Positions 25,820 through 33,577 of a DNA stretch of 64,000 nt are shown here, one piece after another (within the stretch, counting starts at the first letter, position 1; every line of letters starts with the position of its first letter). The notes beneath the pieces are model-generated. The model saw only the letters and a list, made by a program, of their open reading frames with translations, was not told the DNA's origin and did no database searches. A program made the translations under genes and the position numbers. Source of the DNA: Massilia putida (GTDB lineage: Bacteria; Pseudomonadota; Gammaproteobacteria; Burkholderiales; Burkholderiaceae_D); NCBI RefSeq assembly GCF_001941825.1, contig NZ_CP019038.1, positions 5,518,001 to 5,582,000 of the forward strand. The letters are read 5' to 3'.

Positions 25820-26812
25820 ATGCTGCTCATCCAATACAAATCGGCCACCGGCGACCGCCGCGTCGGCATCCTGAACGGCGACGTCGTCACCGCCATCACC
25901 GGCTACGCGACCACGCTGGACCTGGCGAAAGCCGCCATCGCGCAGGGCAAGGGCTTGGCCAGCCTGGCCGATGCGAATGCCACCGGCACCAACGAATCGT
26001 ACGAAGCCATCGCCGCGGAAGGCCGCCTGCTGGCCCCGATCGACCACCCGGACGCCGCCCACTGCTACGTCACTGGCACGGGCCTCACGCACCTGGGCAG
26101 CGCCGACACGCGCGACGCCATGCACAAGAAGATCGGCGGCGACGTCGAGACGCTGTCGGACTCCATGAAGATGTTCCGCATGGGCGTCGAAGGCGGCAAG
26201 CCGGAAGCGGGCAAGGCCGGCGTGCAGCCGGAATGGTTCTACAAGGGCGACGGCTCGATCGTGCGCGCCAGCGGCCAGGACATGGAAATGCCGGACTTCT
26301 CGCTGGACGGCGGCGAAGAACCGGAGATCGCCGGCCTGTACGTGATCGGCGACGACGGCCAGCCGTACCGCGTCGGCTTCGCACTGGGTAACGAATTCTC
26401 GGACCACGTGACGGAACGCCAGAACTACCTGTACCTCGCCCACTCGAAGCTGCGCAACTGCGGCGTGGGCCCGGCGCTGCTTGTCGGCGAACTGCCGGCG
26501 CACGTGCAGGGCGTCTCGCGCATCCGCGATGCGCAGGGCAACGTGCGGTGGGAGAAAGCCTTCGTGTCGGGCGAACAGAATATGTCGCACACGATCGGCA
26601 ACCTGGAATACCACCACTTCAAATACGGCCTGTTCAACCGTCCGGGCGACGTGCACATCCACTTCTTCGGCACCGCGACCCTGAGCTTCGCCGACAGCGT
26701 AAACGTGCAGGCCGGCGAAACGTTCGAGATCGAATCGCCGCAGTTCGGCCCCGCGCTGCGCAACAAGCTCACCGTCCATGCCACCCAATTTGCGAAAGTG
26801 AAGACCTTATGA
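25820..26812 (+). CDS. araD1: AraD1/GguC-type L-2-keto-3-deoxyarabinonate dehydratase (FAH fold)
   Basis: A 330-residue protein of the AraD1/GguC family, which has a fumarylacetoacetate-hydrolase-like fold. It is assigned the step from 2-keto-3-deoxyarabinonate to 2-oxoglutarate semialdehyde, replacing the DapA-like dehydratase of the classical Azospirillum pathway. Typical stretches are VGILNGDVV, YVTGTGLTHLGSADTRDAMHKK, the metal-ligand-like region MEMPDFSLDGGEEPEIAGLYVIG, and GNEFSDHVTERQNYLYLAHSKLR. ATG 25820 follows GAAGGAGACAC. Its stop overlaps the next start (ATGA), coupling it to the dehydrogenase that consumes its product. The function rests on family naming and context. Confidence 0.88.
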   Translation: MLLIQYKSATGDRRVGILNGDVVTAITGYATTLDLAKAAIAQGKGLASLADANATGTNESYEAIAAEGRLLAPIDHPDAAHCYVTGTGLTHLGSADTRDAMHKKIGGDVETLSDSMKMFRMGVEGGKPEAGKAGVQPEWFYKGDGSIVRASGQDMEMPDFSLDGGEEPEIAGLYVIGDDGQPYRVGFALGNEFSDHVTERQNYLYLAHSKLRNCGVGPALLVGELPAHVQGVSRIRDAQGNVRWEKAFVSGEQNMSHTIGNLEYHHFKYGLFNRPGDVHIHFFGTATLSFADSVNVQAGETFEIESPQFGPALRNKLTVHATQFAKVKTL

Positions 26813-28383
26813 CCATCGCACAGATCACGGGCGAAGCCCTCATCGGCGGCGTCGCCCGGCGCGGCGCCGGCAATTCGTTCAAGGCGTGGAACCCGGCCGC
26901 GCGCGAGCACATCGAGCCCGCCTTCCACATGGTCGACATCGACCAGATCGACCAGGCATGCAGCCTGGCCGGCGAGGCGTTCGACGTCTTCCGCAACACC
27001 ACCGACGAAGAACGCGCCGGCTTTCTGGACACCGTCGCCGACCAGATCATGGCCCTTGGCGACGCGCTCGTCGAGCGCGCGATGGCGGAAACCGGCCTGC
27101 CGCGCGGCCGCATGGAGGGCGAGCGCGCCCGCACGTGCAACCAGCTGAAACTGTTCGGCAGCCTGCTGCGCGAAGGGTCGTGGCAGGATCCGCGCATCGA
27201 TCCGGCCCTGCCGCAGCGCACGCCGCCACGTCCGGACCTGCGCAGCCGCCTGATCGGCGTCGGCCCCGTCGCCGTGTTCGCCGCATCGAACTTCCCGCTC
27301 GCGTTCTCCGTCGCCGGCGGCGACACGGCATCGGCCTTCGCGGCCGGCTGCCCGGTCGTCCTGAAGGCCCACTCGGCCCACCCCGGCACGTCGGAACTGG
27401 TGGCGCGCGCCGTCGTGAAAGCCGTCGAGCTGTGCGGCCTGCCGGCCGGCACGTTCGCACTGCTGACCGGCAACGGCATCGGCCAGGCATTGGTCGCGCA
27501 TCCGGCGATCCAGGCCGTCGGCTTCACCGGCTCCCGTTCGGGCGGCACGGCGCTGATGGCCGTCGCCGCGGGCCGCCAGCAGCCGATCCCGGTCTATGCC
27601 GAGATGAGCAGCATTAACCCGGTGTTGCTGCTGCCGCAGGCGCTGGAACAGCACGCCGAGCGCATCGGCCGCGAATTCGCCGCGTCGCTGACGCTGGGCG
27701 TCGGCCAGTTCTGCACCAACCCCGGCCTCGTGCTGACGATCGACGGTCCGGGCCTCGCGACGTTCTGCGCAGCCGCCACGGCAGCGCTGAACGACACGCA
27801 GCCGGCAACCATGCTGTCGGCCGGTATCGCATCGAGCTTCCGCCGCGGCGTCGCCGCGCTGGGCAGCAACGAAGCGGTGACGACCTTGCTGCGCCTGGAG
27901 CACGAAGACAACCAGGGCCACGCCGCGTTGTTCCGTGTCGACGGCGCCGACTTCCTGGCCCGCAAGGAACTGCACGAAGAGGTGTTCGGCCCGGCCTCGC
28001 TGCTGGTCGTGTGCCGGGACGTCGAGCAGATGCGCGCCATCGTCGAACATCTGGAAGGCCAGCTGACGGCCGCGATCCACCTGGAAGAGGGCGACATCGA
28101 GGCGGCGCAGGCACTGCTGCCGACGCTGGAGCGCAAGGTCGGCCGCATCCTGGCCAACGGCTTCGGTACCGGCGTGGAAGTGACGCACGCGATGGTGCAC
28201 GGCGGTCCGTTCCCGGCCACGGCCGACGGCCGCAGCACGTCGGTGGGCACGGGCGCGATCTTCCGCTTCCTGCGCCCGGTGGCGTACCAGAACCTGCCGC
28301 AGGCGCTGCTGCCGGCGGTGCTGCGCGACGAGAATCCGCGCGGCATCTGGCGCCGCCGCGACGGCGCGCTGGGCAAGGAATAA
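26809..28383 (+). CDS. 2-oxoglutarate semialdehyde dehydrogenase
   Basis: A 524-residue aldehyde dehydrogenase of the long NADP-type branch that oxidises 2,5-dioxopentanoate to 2-oxoglutarate, the last step of oxidative pentose breakdown. Cofactor and catalytic residues are clear: GPVAVFAASNFPLAFSVAGGD for nucleotide binding, GFTGSRSGG, general base Glu265 (VYAEMSS) and nucleophile Cys302 (GVGQFCTNPGL). Length and the GQFCTNPG signature fit this subfamily and not succinate-semialdehyde dehydrogenases of about 480 residues. The gene starts within the araD1 stop codon. A strong hairpin lies between it and the pentose dehydrogenase. Confidence 0.94.
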   Translation: MTIAQITGEALIGGVARRGAGNSFKAWNPAAREHIEPAFHMVDIDQIDQACSLAGEAFDVFRNTTDEERAGFLDTVADQIMALGDALVERAMAETGLPRGRMEGERARTCNQLKLFGSLLREGSWQDPRIDPALPQRTPPRPDLRSRLIGVGPVAVFAASNFPLAFSVAGGDTASAFAAGCPVVLKAHSAHPGTSELVARAVVKAVELCGLPAGTFALLTGNGIGQALVAHPAIQAVGFTGSRSGGTALMAVAAGRQQPIPVYAEMSSINPVLLLPQALEQHAERIGREFAASLTLGVGQFCTNPGLVLTIDGPGLATFCAAATAALNDTQPATMLSAGIASSFRRGVAALGSNEAVTTLLRLEHEDNQGHAALFRVDGADFLARKELHEEVFGPASLLVVCRDVEQMRAIVEHLEGQLTAAIHLEEGDIEAAQALLPTLERKVGRILANGFGTGVEVTHAMVHGGPFPATADGRSTSVGTGAIFRFLRPVAYQNLPQALLPAVLRDENPRGIWRRRDGALGKE

Positions 28384-28394
28384 GCACGAAAGAC

Positions 28395-28423
28395 GGCGGC
28401 GCCGGGCCGTTCCCGGCGCCGCC
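28395..28423 (+). terminator. Perfect 12-bp hairpin between two pathway genes
   Basis: GGCGGCGCCGGG and CCCGGCGCCGCC pair perfectly around a five-base loop. No T run follows (TACAATAAGATTTT), so it is either a weak terminator or an RNA-stability element that sets lower expression of the following dehydrogenase. Confidence 0.65.
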
Positions 28424-28448
28424 TACAATAAGATTTTAGGAGACGACG

Positions 28449-29216
28449 ATGGGTACTTTAGCCAAGTACGGTAGCCTCGAAGGCAAACGGGTATTCGTGA
28501 CGGGCGGCGGCAGCGGGATCGGCGAAGCGATCGTCGCCGCGCTGGCGGAGCAGGGCGCGCTGGTCGGCTTTGTCGACATCGTGCGCGACGCCAGCGAGGC
28601 ATTGGTCGCGCGCCTGGCCGCTGCCGGCCATAACGCACCGATGTACCGTTACTGCGACATCACCGACATCCCGAGCCTGCAGGCCGTGATGGCCGAGATG
28701 GCCGCCAAGCTGGGCGACTTCGACGTTATCGTCAACAACGCCGCCAACGACCAGCGCCACCAGATCGGCGACGTCTCGGTCGAGTACTGGGACGAACGCA
28801 TCGCCATCAACCAGCGCCCGATGTTCTTCACCGTGCAGGCCGCCTTGGCCGGCATGAAGCGCCGCGGCGGCGGGTCCGTCATCAACTTCAGTTCGATGTC
28901 GTGGCATGCCAAGAATCCGAACTATCCGATCTATGCGACCACGAAGGCGTCCGTGATCGGCCTGACGCGCTGCCTCGCGCGCGACCTCGGACAATTCAAC
29001 ATCCGCGTCAACACCGTGACGCCGGGCTGGGTGATGACCCAGCGCCAGATCGACCTGTGGCTGGACGAGGCGGGCGAAGCCGAGATCGCGCGCTCGCAGT
29101 GCCTGCCGGGCAAGCTGATGCCCGAGGATATCGCCGCGATGGTGCTGTTCCTGTCCGCCGACGACAGCAAGATGTGCACGGGGCAGGAATTCATCGTGGA
29201 TGCAGGGTGGGTGTGA
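28449..29216 (+). CDS. Pentose (L-arabinose) 1-dehydrogenase, SDR family
   Basis: A 255-residue short-chain dehydrogenase. It has the cofactor loop TGGGSGIG, an acidic residue after strand 2 (GFVDIV) that favours NAD, NNAAND, and the catalytic YxxxK in YPIYATTKAS. The overall pattern (NNAANDQRHQIGD, SSMSWH, VTPGWVMTQRQ, DDSKMCTGQEFIVDAGW) resembles Caulobacter xylose dehydrogenase XylB and related L-arabinose 1-dehydrogenases. It would oxidise L-arabinose to the lactone, the first step of the pathway completed by its neighbours. A role as 2-keto-3-deoxypentonate 4-dehydrogenase is the main alternative. The TTTTAGGAGACGACG ribosome site is strong. Confidence 0.85.
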   Translation: MGTLAKYGSLEGKRVFVTGGGSGIGEAIVAALAEQGALVGFVDIVRDASEALVARLAAAGHNAPMYRYCDITDIPSLQAVMAEMAAKLGDFDVIVNNAANDQRHQIGDVSVEYWDERIAINQRPMFFTVQAALAGMKRRGGGSVINFSSMSWHAKNPNYPIYATTKASVIGLTRCLARDLGQFNIRVNTVTPGWVMTQRQIDLWLDEAGEAEIARSQCLPGKLMPEDIAAMVLFLSADDSKMCTGQEFIVDAGWV

Positions 29217-29288
29217 CGGCAATACCGTCGCATCGTTGATTGCGCGCGTATGCGCCGTGTGATCGTCGTTTTTCCGCCGCCTCCAAAA

Positions 29289-29371
29289 CCGTCATTCCCG
29301 CGCACTCGGGAATCCATGCCGCGCCTCTCCGGCACGCGGCCTATGGATTCCCGTTTTCGCGGGAATGACGG
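29289..29371. repeat. Palindromic REP-like element
   Basis: An almost complete 83-base palindrome. CCGTCATTCCCGCG and CGGGAATCCAT on the left are mirrored by ATGGATTCCCG and CGCGGGAATGACGG on the right. It lies between the pentose dehydrogenase and the GH51 gene. It is the clearest copy of the family also seen at 20722 and 41241. Confidence 0.85.
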
Positions 29372-29425
29372 GTTCTGTTCTTCACCAACAAAACTACCCC
29401 ATCGACCAAAATAAACGGAGACCCC

Positions 29426-30979
29426 ATGAAACCATTCCAACCCACCATCCTCGCCCTCGGCATCGCCGCCGCGTTCTGTGCCGGCACCGCGTTCGCCCAG
29501 GTGAACGTCACTGTCGACACGACCAAGCCGGGTGCGGTGATCGACAAGGACGTCTATGGCCAGTTCGCCGAACACCTCGGCACCGGCATCTACGGCGGCC
29601 TGTGGGTCGGTCCGGATTCGAAGATCCCGAATACGCGCGGCTGGCGCAACGACGTCGTCGGCGCGCTGAAGGACATGCACGTGCCGCTGGTCCGCTGGCC
29701 GGGCGGTTGCTTCGCCGACGAATACCACTGGCGCGAAGGCATCGGCCCGCGCAACAAGCGTCCGGTGAAGGTCAACACGAACTGGGGCGGTGTGCCGGAA
29801 AACAATGCGGTGGGCACGCACGAATTCTTCGACCTCGTCGAGCAGCTGGGCGCGGACGCCTACGTCAACGGCAATCTCGGTACCGGCACCCCGCAGGAAG
29901 CGGCCGAGTGGATCGAGTACATGACGTCGGAAGGCAAGTCGACGCTGGCCGAACTGCGCGCGAAGAACGGCCACCCGGCGCCGTTCAAGGTCGCGTATTT
30001 CGCCATCGGTAACGAGTCGTGGGGCTGCGGCGGCAATATGCGGCCGCAGTACTACGCCGACCTGTACCGCCAGTGGAACACGTTCCTGAAGGCGCCGCAG
30101 CACCTGCGTCCGAAGATGATCGCCAGCGGCGGCACGGCCGACGACACCACCTGGACCGACGTCCTCTCGCGCGACCTGAAGGGCCGCACCGACGGCATCA
30201 GCTTCCACTACTACACGCTCCCGACCGGCAACTGGGAGAAGAAAGGCGCCGCCACCGGCTTCCCGGAGTCGGAATGGTTCTCGACGATGTCGCAGACCCT
30301 GCGCATGGAAGACTTCGTCCGCAAGAACGTCGCGATCCTCGACAAGAACGATCCGGAGAAGAAGATCGGCTTCGACGTGGACGAGTGGGGCACCTGGTAC
30401 GACGTCGAGAAGGGCACGAACCCGGGCTTCCTGTTCCAGCGTAATACGATCCGCGACGCCGTCGTGGCCGCGCTCAACTTCAACATCTTCCACGCCTACG
30501 CCGACCGCGTGCGCATGACGAACATCGCGCAGATGGTCAACGTGCTGCAGGCCATGATCATCACCGACAACGAGAAGATGCTGCTGACGCCGACGTACTA
30601 CGCATTCAAGATGTACGCGCCGTTCCAGGGCGCCGCGTCGCTGCCGGTTGCGCTGTCGAACAACACGACCTACGCCTCGAACGGCCAGGGCGTGCCGGGC
30701 ATCAGCGCGTCGGCCGCGAAGGGCAAGGACGGCAAGACCTATGTCGCCCTCGTCAACACGAACCCGCATGAAGCCACCGACGTCGTCCTGAACGTCGCCG
30801 GCCAGAACGTCGGCGCCGTGCGCGGCCAGCTGCTGACCGCGGATGCGATGGACGCCCACAACACGTTCGAGCACAAGGACGCCGTCAAGCCGGTGCCGTT
30901 CAGCGCCAACGCGGGCGGCGGCAAGCTGACGATCAAGGTGCCGGCCAAGTCGGTGCTGGTCGTGGCCGTGGAAGGCTGA
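29426..30979 (+). CDS. Secreted GH51 alpha-L-arabinofuranosidase
   Basis: A 517-residue retaining enzyme that removes terminal alpha-L-arabinofuranose from arabinan, arabinoxylan or oligosaccharides. Signal peptide is about residues 1-24 (FCAGTAFA-Q). The catalytic barrel shows IYGQF-type KDVYGQFAEHLGTGIYGGLW, RWPGGCFADEYHW, acid/base Glu197 (AIGNESWGCGGN) and nucleophile Glu320 (FDVDEWGTWYDVE), followed by the C-terminal beta domain. Many GH51 enzymes are cytoplasmic, so export is notable. The gene opens a tight run of four polysaccharide-degrading genes (GH51, two GH43, GH127/146) with 3, 15 and -4 base gaps. Confidence 0.95.
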   Translation: MKPFQPTILALGIAAAFCAGTAFAQVNVTVDTTKPGAVIDKDVYGQFAEHLGTGIYGGLWVGPDSKIPNTRGWRNDVVGALKDMHVPLVRWPGGCFADEYHWREGIGPRNKRPVKVNTNWGGVPENNAVGTHEFFDLVEQLGADAYVNGNLGTGTPQEAAEWIEYMTSEGKSTLAELRAKNGHPAPFKVAYFAIGNESWGCGGNMRPQYYADLYRQWNTFLKAPQHLRPKMIASGGTADDTTWTDVLSRDLKGRTDGISFHYYTLPTGNWEKKGAATGFPESEWFSTMSQTLRMEDFVRKNVAILDKNDPEKKIGFDVDEWGTWYDVEKGTNPGFLFQRNTIRDAVVAALNFNIFHAYADRVRMTNIAQMVNVLQAMIITDNEKMLLTPTYYAFKMYAPFQGAASLPVALSNNTTYASNGQGVPGISASAAKGKDGKTYVALVNTNPHEATDVVLNVAGQNVGAVRGQLLTADAMDAHNTFEHKDAVKPVPFSANAGGGKLTIKVPAKSVLVVAVEG

Positions 30980-30982
30980 TCC

Positions 30983-32533
30983 ATGGCGCACGCTCTCACC
31001 CCGCGTGCGCTGGCTACCGCCGTCGCCGCCGCGTTCGTCCTCGCCGGTTGCGGCGGGGGCGGTGGCGGCGGTAGCACGGCGGTGAGCACGCCGGTCGCCG
31101 CCACGCCGTCGACTCCCGCGGCGACAGCCACCGACACCCCGGCCCAGGCCGCGGTCACTTTCGCCAACGTCTCCGTGCACGACCCGGCCGTCATCAAGGT
31201 CGGCGACACGTGGTACGCGTTCGGCTCGCACCTGGCGGCCGCGAAGACGACGGACCTGATGAACTGGACGAAGATCGCCGACGGCGTCAACGACGGCAAC
31301 CCGCTGTTTTCGAAAGTGACGACGGCGCTGGCCGACACGTTCGCGTGGGCCCAGGTCACGGACCTGTGGGCGCCGGACGTCATCCAGCTCGACGACGGCA
31401 AGTTCTACATGTACTACGATGCCTGCAAGGGCGATTCGCCGCGTTCCGCGCTGGGCGTGGCCGTCGCCGACAAGATCGAAGGCCCGTACGTCAACAAGCA
31501 GGTGTTCCTCAAGTCCGGCATGTGGGGCGAGGTCAGTCCCGACGGCACCGTTTACGACGCGCTGAAGCATCCGAACGTCGTCGACCCGAACACCTTCCGC
31601 GACGCGGCCGGCAAGCTGTGGATGATCTACGGCTCGTATTCGGGCGGCATCTTCATCATGGCGATGGATCCGGCCACCGGCCTGCCGGTCGCGGGCCAGG
31701 GCTACGGCAAGCATCTCATGGGCGGCAACCACGCGCGCATCGAGGGCGCCTATGTGATGTACAGCCCGGCGACCAAGTACTACTACCTGTTCACGTCGTT
31801 CGGCGGACTCGATGCCACCGGCGGCTACAACATGCGCGTGGCGCGCGCGACGAACCCGGACGGCCCTTACCTCGACGCCTCCGGCAAGGACATGGCCGAC
31901 GTGAAGGCCGACCCAAGCAAGCCCCTGTTCGACGACGCGAGCATCGCGCCGTACGGCCAGAAGCTCGTGGGCAGCCACCAGTTCGCGCTGGCGGCCGGCG
32001 AATCCGGCACGCCGCTCGGCTACGTGTCGCCGGGCCACAATTCGGCGCGCTACGAAGCCGCGACGAACCAATACTTCCTGATCTTCCACACCCGCTTCCC
32101 GGGCCAGGGCGAATACCACGAGATGCGCGTGCACGAGATGTTCATCAACGACGACGGCTGGCCGGTGGCGGCGCCGCTGCGTTACGTGCCCCTGTCGAAG
32201 AGCGCGACGACGATCTCGTCGACCGTCACGAGCGCGGACACGGCCGGCGCGTACAAGATGGTCAACCACGGCAAGGACATCTCGGCCACGGTCAAGCCGT
32301 CCGTCGCGGTCCGGCTGGACGCTAACGGCACGGTGAGCGGCGCAGGATCGGGCAACACCGGCGGCACCTGGACGCACAAGGGCAACAACAACGTCGCCAT
32401 CGTGATCGACGGCGTCACCTACAGCGGCGTGCTGTCGCGCCAGTGGAACCCGAATGCGAACGCGTTCGCGGTGACCTTCACGGCGCAGTCGAAGACCGGC
32501 GTGTCGCTGTGGGGCATCCGCACCGGCTCGTGA
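30983..32533 (+). CDS. Lipoprotein GH43 endo-arabinanase-type enzyme
   Basis: A 516-residue surface or periplasmic lipoprotein: the lipobox is LAGC with Cys23, followed by a polyglycine stretch and a Thr/Pro/Ala-rich tether to about residue 58. The GH43 propeller has base Asp67 (SVHDPAVI), Asp201 (VVDPNTF) and acid Glu254 (ARIEGAYVMY). DLWAPDVIQLDDGKFYMYY and the calcium-type histidine region GHNSARYE fit endo-alpha-1,5-L-arabinanases with a C-terminal beta domain (about 400-516). It probably cuts arabinan at the cell surface to feed the TonB receptor. It starts three bases after the GH51 stop. Confidence 0.9.
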   Translation: MAHALTPRALATAVAAAFVLAGCGGGGGGGSTAVSTPVAATPSTPAATATDTPAQAAVTFANVSVHDPAVIKVGDTWYAFGSHLAAAKTTDLMNWTKIADGVNDGNPLFSKVTTALADTFAWAQVTDLWAPDVIQLDDGKFYMYYDACKGDSPRSALGVAVADKIEGPYVNKQVFLKSGMWGEVSPDGTVYDALKHPNVVDPNTFRDAAGKLWMIYGSYSGGIFIMAMDPATGLPVAGQGYGKHLMGGNHARIEGAYVMYSPATKYYYLFTSFGGLDATGGYNMRVARATNPDGPYLDASGKDMADVKADPSKPLFDDASIAPYGQKLVGSHQFALAAGESGTPLGYVSPGHNSARYEAATNQYFLIFHTRFPGQGEYHEMRVHEMFINDDGWPVAAPLRYVPLSKSATTISSTVTSADTAGAYKMVNHGKDISATVKPSVAVRLDANGTVSGAGSGNTGGTWTHKGNNNVAIVIDGVTYSGVLSRQWNPNANAFAVTFTAQSKTGVSLWGIRTGS

Positions 32534-32548
32534 TCGAAAGGATGAAGC

Positions 32549-33577
32549 ATGCGTAAAGCGACGAAATTCGCGGCCGCGCTCGGCGCCGGCGTGATGGCGC
32601 TGGCCCCCGCGCTGGCGGCCCAGGCATCCCAGGTCAGCGTGCACGACCCCGTGATGGCCAAGGAGGGCAGCACGTACTACCTGTACAGCACGGGACCCGG
32701 CATCACGTTCTACTCCTCGATCGACATGGTGCACTGGAAGCCGGAAGGCCGCGTGTTCGCGGGCGAACCCGCGTGGGCGAAACGTGCGGCACCGACGTTC
32801 AACGACCATATCTGGGCGCCGGACGTCCACCGGCACAACGGCCGCTGGCTGCTGTATTACTCGGTGTCCGGCTTCGGCAAGAACACGTCGGGCATCGGCG
32901 TGACGACCAATGCGACGCTCCACCCGCGCGCGCCCAACTACCGCTGGGAAGACCAGGGGATGGTCGTGCAGTCGGTGCCGGGCCGCGACATGTGGAACGC
33001 CATCGACCCGAACGTCGTCGAGGACGACAAGGGGCAGGGCTGGATGACGTTCGGTTCGTTCTGGGGCGGCATCAAGCTCGTGAAGCTGGACGACAGCTGG
33101 ACGAAGATCGCCGAGCCGCAGGAATGGCACACGATCGCCCGGCGCGAACGTCCCGCGTTCACGCCGGACGAGCAAGCGGCGCCGGCCGAGATCGAAGGGC
33201 CGTTCATCTTCAAGAAGAACGGGTATTACTACCTGTTCGTCTCGTGGGGCCTGTGCTGCCAGGGTCCGAAGAGCACGTACCACGTCGTCGTCGGCCGCGC
33301 GCGGGACGTCATGGGACCGTACCTCGACCGTCAGGGCAAGGACATGGCACAGGGCGGCGGCTCGCTCGTGATCCAGGGCGACAAGGACTGGAAGGCGCTG
33401 GGCCACAACAGCGCCTACACGTTCGACGGCAAGGATTACCTCGTGCTGCACGCGTACGAGACGGCCGACCGTTACAAGCAGAAGCTCAAGGTGATGGACA
33501 TCCGCTGGGACAAGGACGGCTGGCCGACGGTCGACCCGAAAGACCTCAATCGTTACGTAAGCGAAGAAGTCAAATGA
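32549..33577 (+). CDS. Secreted GH43 endo-1,5-alpha-L-arabinanase
   Basis: A 342-residue exported GH43 enzyme with a signal peptide of about 26 residues. Catalytic residues are Asp33 (QVSVHDPVMA), Asp153 (NAIDPNVVED) and Glu216 (AEIEGPFIF). HIWAPDVHRHNGRWLLYYSVSGFGKNTS and GHNSAYTFDGKDYLVLHAY are typical of ArbA-type arabinan endo-1,5-alpha-L-arabinosidases, and the length matches that short class. It complements the larger lipoprotein arabinanase before it. Fifteen bases separate it from the previous gene, with GAAAGGATGAAGC as ribosome site. Its stop overlaps the next start. Confidence 0.92.
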   Translation: MRKATKFAAALGAGVMALAPALAAQASQVSVHDPVMAKEGSTYYLYSTGPGITFYSSIDMVHWKPEGRVFAGEPAWAKRAAPTFNDHIWAPDVHRHNGRWLLYYSVSGFGKNTSGIGVTTNATLHPRAPNYRWEDQGMVVQSVPGRDMWNAIDPNVVEDDKGQGWMTFGSFWGGIKLVKLDDSWTKIAEPQEWHTIARRERPAFTPDEQAAPAEIEGPFIFKKNGYYYLFVSWGLCCQGPKSTYHVVVGRARDVMGPYLDRQGKDMAQGGGSLVIQGDKDWKALGHNSAYTFDGKDYLVLHAYETADRYKQKLKVMDIRWDKDGWPTVDPKDLNRYVSEEVK

